A program made the translations under genes and the position numbers. A DNA stretch of 6,889 bases from positions 1-6,889 of the forward strand of contig JAHEAK010000280.1 in the NCBI GenBank assembly GCA_024642805.1. Reading direction: 5' to 3'. The notes under the pieces were generated by a model that did no database searches, was not told where the DNA came from, and saw only the letters and a program-made list of their open reading frames with translations. Positions within the stretch are counted from its first letter, which is position 1, and each line of letters starts with the position of its first letter. Below are positions 4,950 through 6,889 of the stretch, in pieces. Source of the stretch: Kofleriaceae bacterium. Lineage in GTDB: Bacteria > Myxococcota_A > Polyangia > Haliangiales > Haliangiaceae.

Positions 4950-6650
4950 ATGAGTCGACTAGGCGAGCTTCTCGTACGAGAGAAGATGATCTCGCTCCAG
5001 CAGCTGCAGGATGCTCAGGAAAACGCCAAGCGTTCCGGACGTCGACTCGGTGTAGCTCTGAGCCAGCTTGGATACGTGGACGACGCGGATCTGACTCAGT
5101 TCCTTGCGCGGCAGTACAGCTTGCCGTCGATCAATCTCAGTGACTTCGAGATTGAGCCCGAAGTGCTGAAACTCGTCCCCAAGAACGTCGCCATCAAACA
5201 CATGGTCATACCGATCAATCGCGCCGGCGCGACCCTGATCGTCGCCATGAGCGATCCGTCGAACATTTTTGCCATCGACGAACTGAAGTTCCTCACGCAA
5301 TACAACATCGAGCCCGTCGTTGCCTCGGAGCAGGCAATCGATGAAGCCATCAGTCGCTACTACGACAAAGGTCCAAACCTCGACGAGATGATGTCGGAGT
5401 TTGGCGACGGTCTCGACGACGTCGACTTCGAAATGGGCTCGGGCGACGACATGAACATCGTCGACCTCGAGAATCAGGCCGGTGAAGCTCCCGTCGTCAA
5501 GCTGTGCAACGCCATCCTGCTGAGCGCTATCAAGCGAGGCGCTTCCGATATCCACATCGAGCCCTACGAGAAGAGCTTCCGGGTTCGCTTCCGCGTTGAC
5601 GGTATTTTGCAAGAGGAGATGCGGCCGCCCCTTCGCATGAAGAACGCCATCACCTCTCGTCTCAAGATTATGTCGAGCCTCGACATCGCCGAGCGGCGCT
5701 TGCCGCAGGACGGTCGTATCAAGCTCAAGATTGGCAAGAACAAGGAGATGGACTTCCGCGTCTCGGTCTTGCCGGGTCTCTTTGGCGAAAAAATCGTGCT
5801 TCGTTTGCTCGACAAGAGCAACCTGCAGCTCGACATGACCAAGCTCGGATTCGAAACCGGGCCGCTCAATCACTTCCAGGAGGCCATCGCAAAGCCCTAC
5901 GGCCTGGTGCTGGTTACTGGCCCGACGGGTTCCGGAAAGACCACGACTCTCTACTCTGGCCTCGCCGAGCTCAACAAGGTGACGACCAACATCAGCACCG
6001 CCGAGGATCCCGTCGAATTCAACCTCGCTGGCATCAACCAGGTGCAGATGCACGAGGAGATTGGTCTCAACTTCGCCGCCGCGCTGCGCTCCTTCTTGCG
6101 CCAGGATCCCGACATCATCATGGTCGGCGAGATTCGTGACTTCGAGACCGCGGAGATCGCGGTCAAGGCCGCTCTTACCGGTCACCTCGTGCTCTCGACC
6201 TTGCACACCAACGATGCGCCTTCGACGGTCTCTCGACTCTTGAACATGGGCGTCGAGCCCTTCCTGGTTACCGCCTCGGTCAACGTCATCGTCGCGCAAC
6301 GACTCGCTCGACGCATCTGCGGCGACTGCAAGGAGCCGGCCGAGAAGCATCCCGAGGCGCTCAAGAAGCTCGGCATGAAGGACGAGATGATCCAGAGCCT
6401 CAAGCTGATGAAGGGCCGCGGCTGCAACACCTGCGGCAACACCGGCTACAAGGGTCGCGTCGCTCTTTACGAGGTCATGCCCTTCATCGAGCCACTCAAG
6501 GAGCTGACCCTGCAAGGTGCCTCGGCCGCCGAGATCAAGGCCGAAATGATCCAGCACGGTATTCCCAGCCTGCGTATGGCAGGCCTCAACAAGATTGCCG
6601 AAGGTGTCACGACACCCGAAGAAATTCTTCGCTGCACCGTGGACGACTAG
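4950..6650 (+). CDS. pilB: Type IV pilus extension ATPase PilB
   Basis: A 566-residue GspE/PilB-type hexameric ATPase that drives pilin polymerisation at the cytoplasmic face of the inner membrane; the length is usual for the family. Residues 1 to about 150 are an MshEN domain: the second half-motif is intact (RRLG…L…L…Q), while the first lacks the closing Gln. The N2-like domain follows (GASDIHIEP near 197, FRVRFRVDGILQE). The ATPase core has Walker A GPTGSGKT at 324-331 (Lys330), the Asp box EDPVE at 352-356, Walker B IIMVGEIRD with Glu394, and the His box TGHLVLSTLH with His412 and His419. Two Cys pairs, Cys457/460 and Cys492/495, form the zinc-binding element typical of extension ATPases and absent from PilT. 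All catalytic elements are present. pilT follows 61 bases downstream, as expected in a pil operon. The MshEN domain makes control by cyclic-di-GMP plausible but unproven here. Confidence 0.97.
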   Translation: MSRLGELLVREKMISLQQLQDAQENAKRSGRRLGVALSQLGYVDDADLTQFLARQYSLPSINLSDFEIEPEVLKLVPKNVAIKHMVIPINRAGATLIVAMSDPSNIFAIDELKFLTQYNIEPVVASEQAIDEAISRYYDKGPNLDEMMSEFGDGLDDVDFEMGSGDDMNIVDLENQAGEAPVVKLCNAILLSAIKRGASDIHIEPYEKSFRVRFRVDGILQEEMRPPLRMKNAITSRLKIMSSLDIAERRLPQDGRIKLKIGKNKEMDFRVSVLPGLFGEKIVLRLLDKSNLQLDMTKLGFETGPLNHFQEAIAKPYGLVLVTGPTGSGKTTTLYSGLAELNKVTTNISTAEDPVEFNLAGINQVQMHEEIGLNFAAALRSFLRQDPDIIMVGEIRDFETAEIAVKAALTGHLVLSTLHTNDAPSTVSRLLNMGVEPFLVTASVNVIVAQRLARRICGDCKEPAEKHPEALKKLGMKDEMIQSLKLMKGRGCNTCGNTGYKGRVALYEVMPFIEPLKELTLQGASAAEIKAEMIQHGIPSLRMAGLNKIAEGVTTPEEILRCTVDD

Positions 6651-6711
6651 CTCGCGGACGCGACCTATTTGCCCAGTACTGCACTCGCCACACTAAAGGG
6701 ACGCCTCGACC

Positions 6712-6889
6712 ATGCCGCCAACCCTGCACCAACTCCTTAACGCAATGATCGACAAGGGTGCGTCGGATCTCCATATCACGACGGCCAGCCCACCTCAGCT
6801 GCGCATTGACGGCGAGCTTGCCCCGCTGCGCACCGAGCCGCTAACGCCCGTCGACACCAAGCAACTCTGCTACTCCATTCTCACCGACG
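6712..6889 (+). CDS. pilT: Type IV pilus retraction ATPase PilT, N-terminal part (partial)
   Basis: The first 59 codons are visible before the right edge. The product begins MPPTLHQLLNAMIDKGASDL and continues HITTASPPQLRIDGELAPL, the characteristic N-terminal PAS-like region of PilT with the KGASDLHI signature. The later TKQLCYSILTD also fits PilT. PilT disassembles pilin to retract the pilus, powering twitching or social motility. The Walker motifs lie beyond the window. AAGGGA ends 10 bases before the ATG. It follows pilB in the same direction with no terminator in the 61-base gap, so co-transcription is likely. PilU cannot be formally excluded from this fragment, but adjacency to pilB favours PilT. 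Confidence 0.93.
   Translation, partial: MPPTLHQLLNAMIDKGASDLHITTASPPQLRIDGELAPLRTEPLTPVDTKQLCYSILTD

Overview
The window looks like a chromosomal piece of a GC-rich bacterium of the myxobacterial/deltaproteobacterial type (Myxococcota or a close relative). This rests on a type IV pilus pilB-pilT pair, exported proteins with Pro/Thr/Ala or Gly/Asp linkers, a TPR protein with two C-terminal hydrophobic helices, and a lipoprotein with a PPC-like domain. The taxonomic call is inference; no rRNA or other marker is present.

Layout, left to right. (1) On the minus strand, running off the left edge, is the N-terminal part of an RlmI-type 23S rRNA cytosine methyltransferase, with a good sigma70-like promoter at 402-429. 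(2) Divergent from it is a two-gene unit: an 88-residue protein that is essentially a stand-alone MshEN-like domain (the N-terminal domain type of PilB/GspE/MshE ATPases), then a coiled-coil, single-membrane-span protein with PVAA repeats and a Lys-rich tail. The unit ends at a strong intrinsic terminator (2138-2169). (3) A second two-gene unit encodes an exported TPR protein with two C-terminal hydrophobic helices and, 2 bases later, a PPC-domain lipoprotein. (4) A small minus-strand gene for a charged helical protein converges on it across a duplicated 40-bp hairpin-forming element. (5) A gene-poor stretch (4574-4949) holds a GC-only hairpin abutting eight 11-bp tandem repeats, then the probable pilB promoter. 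(6) pilB is complete and pilT is cut by the right edge.

How the genes may fit together. PilB powers pilus extension and PilT retraction at the inner-membrane base of the type IV pilus. The small MshEN-like protein aligns without gaps over 61 positions to the N-terminus of the PilB in this same window (about 17 identities by hand). It is therefore a plausible stand-alone regulatory partner or decoy of PilB-like ATPases, possibly linked to cyclic-di-GMP signalling, with the coiled-coil membrane protein as its membrane partner. That module idea is inference. The small gene may also be interrupted: a +1 shift at its stop continues an MshEN-like sequence to a stop at 904-906.
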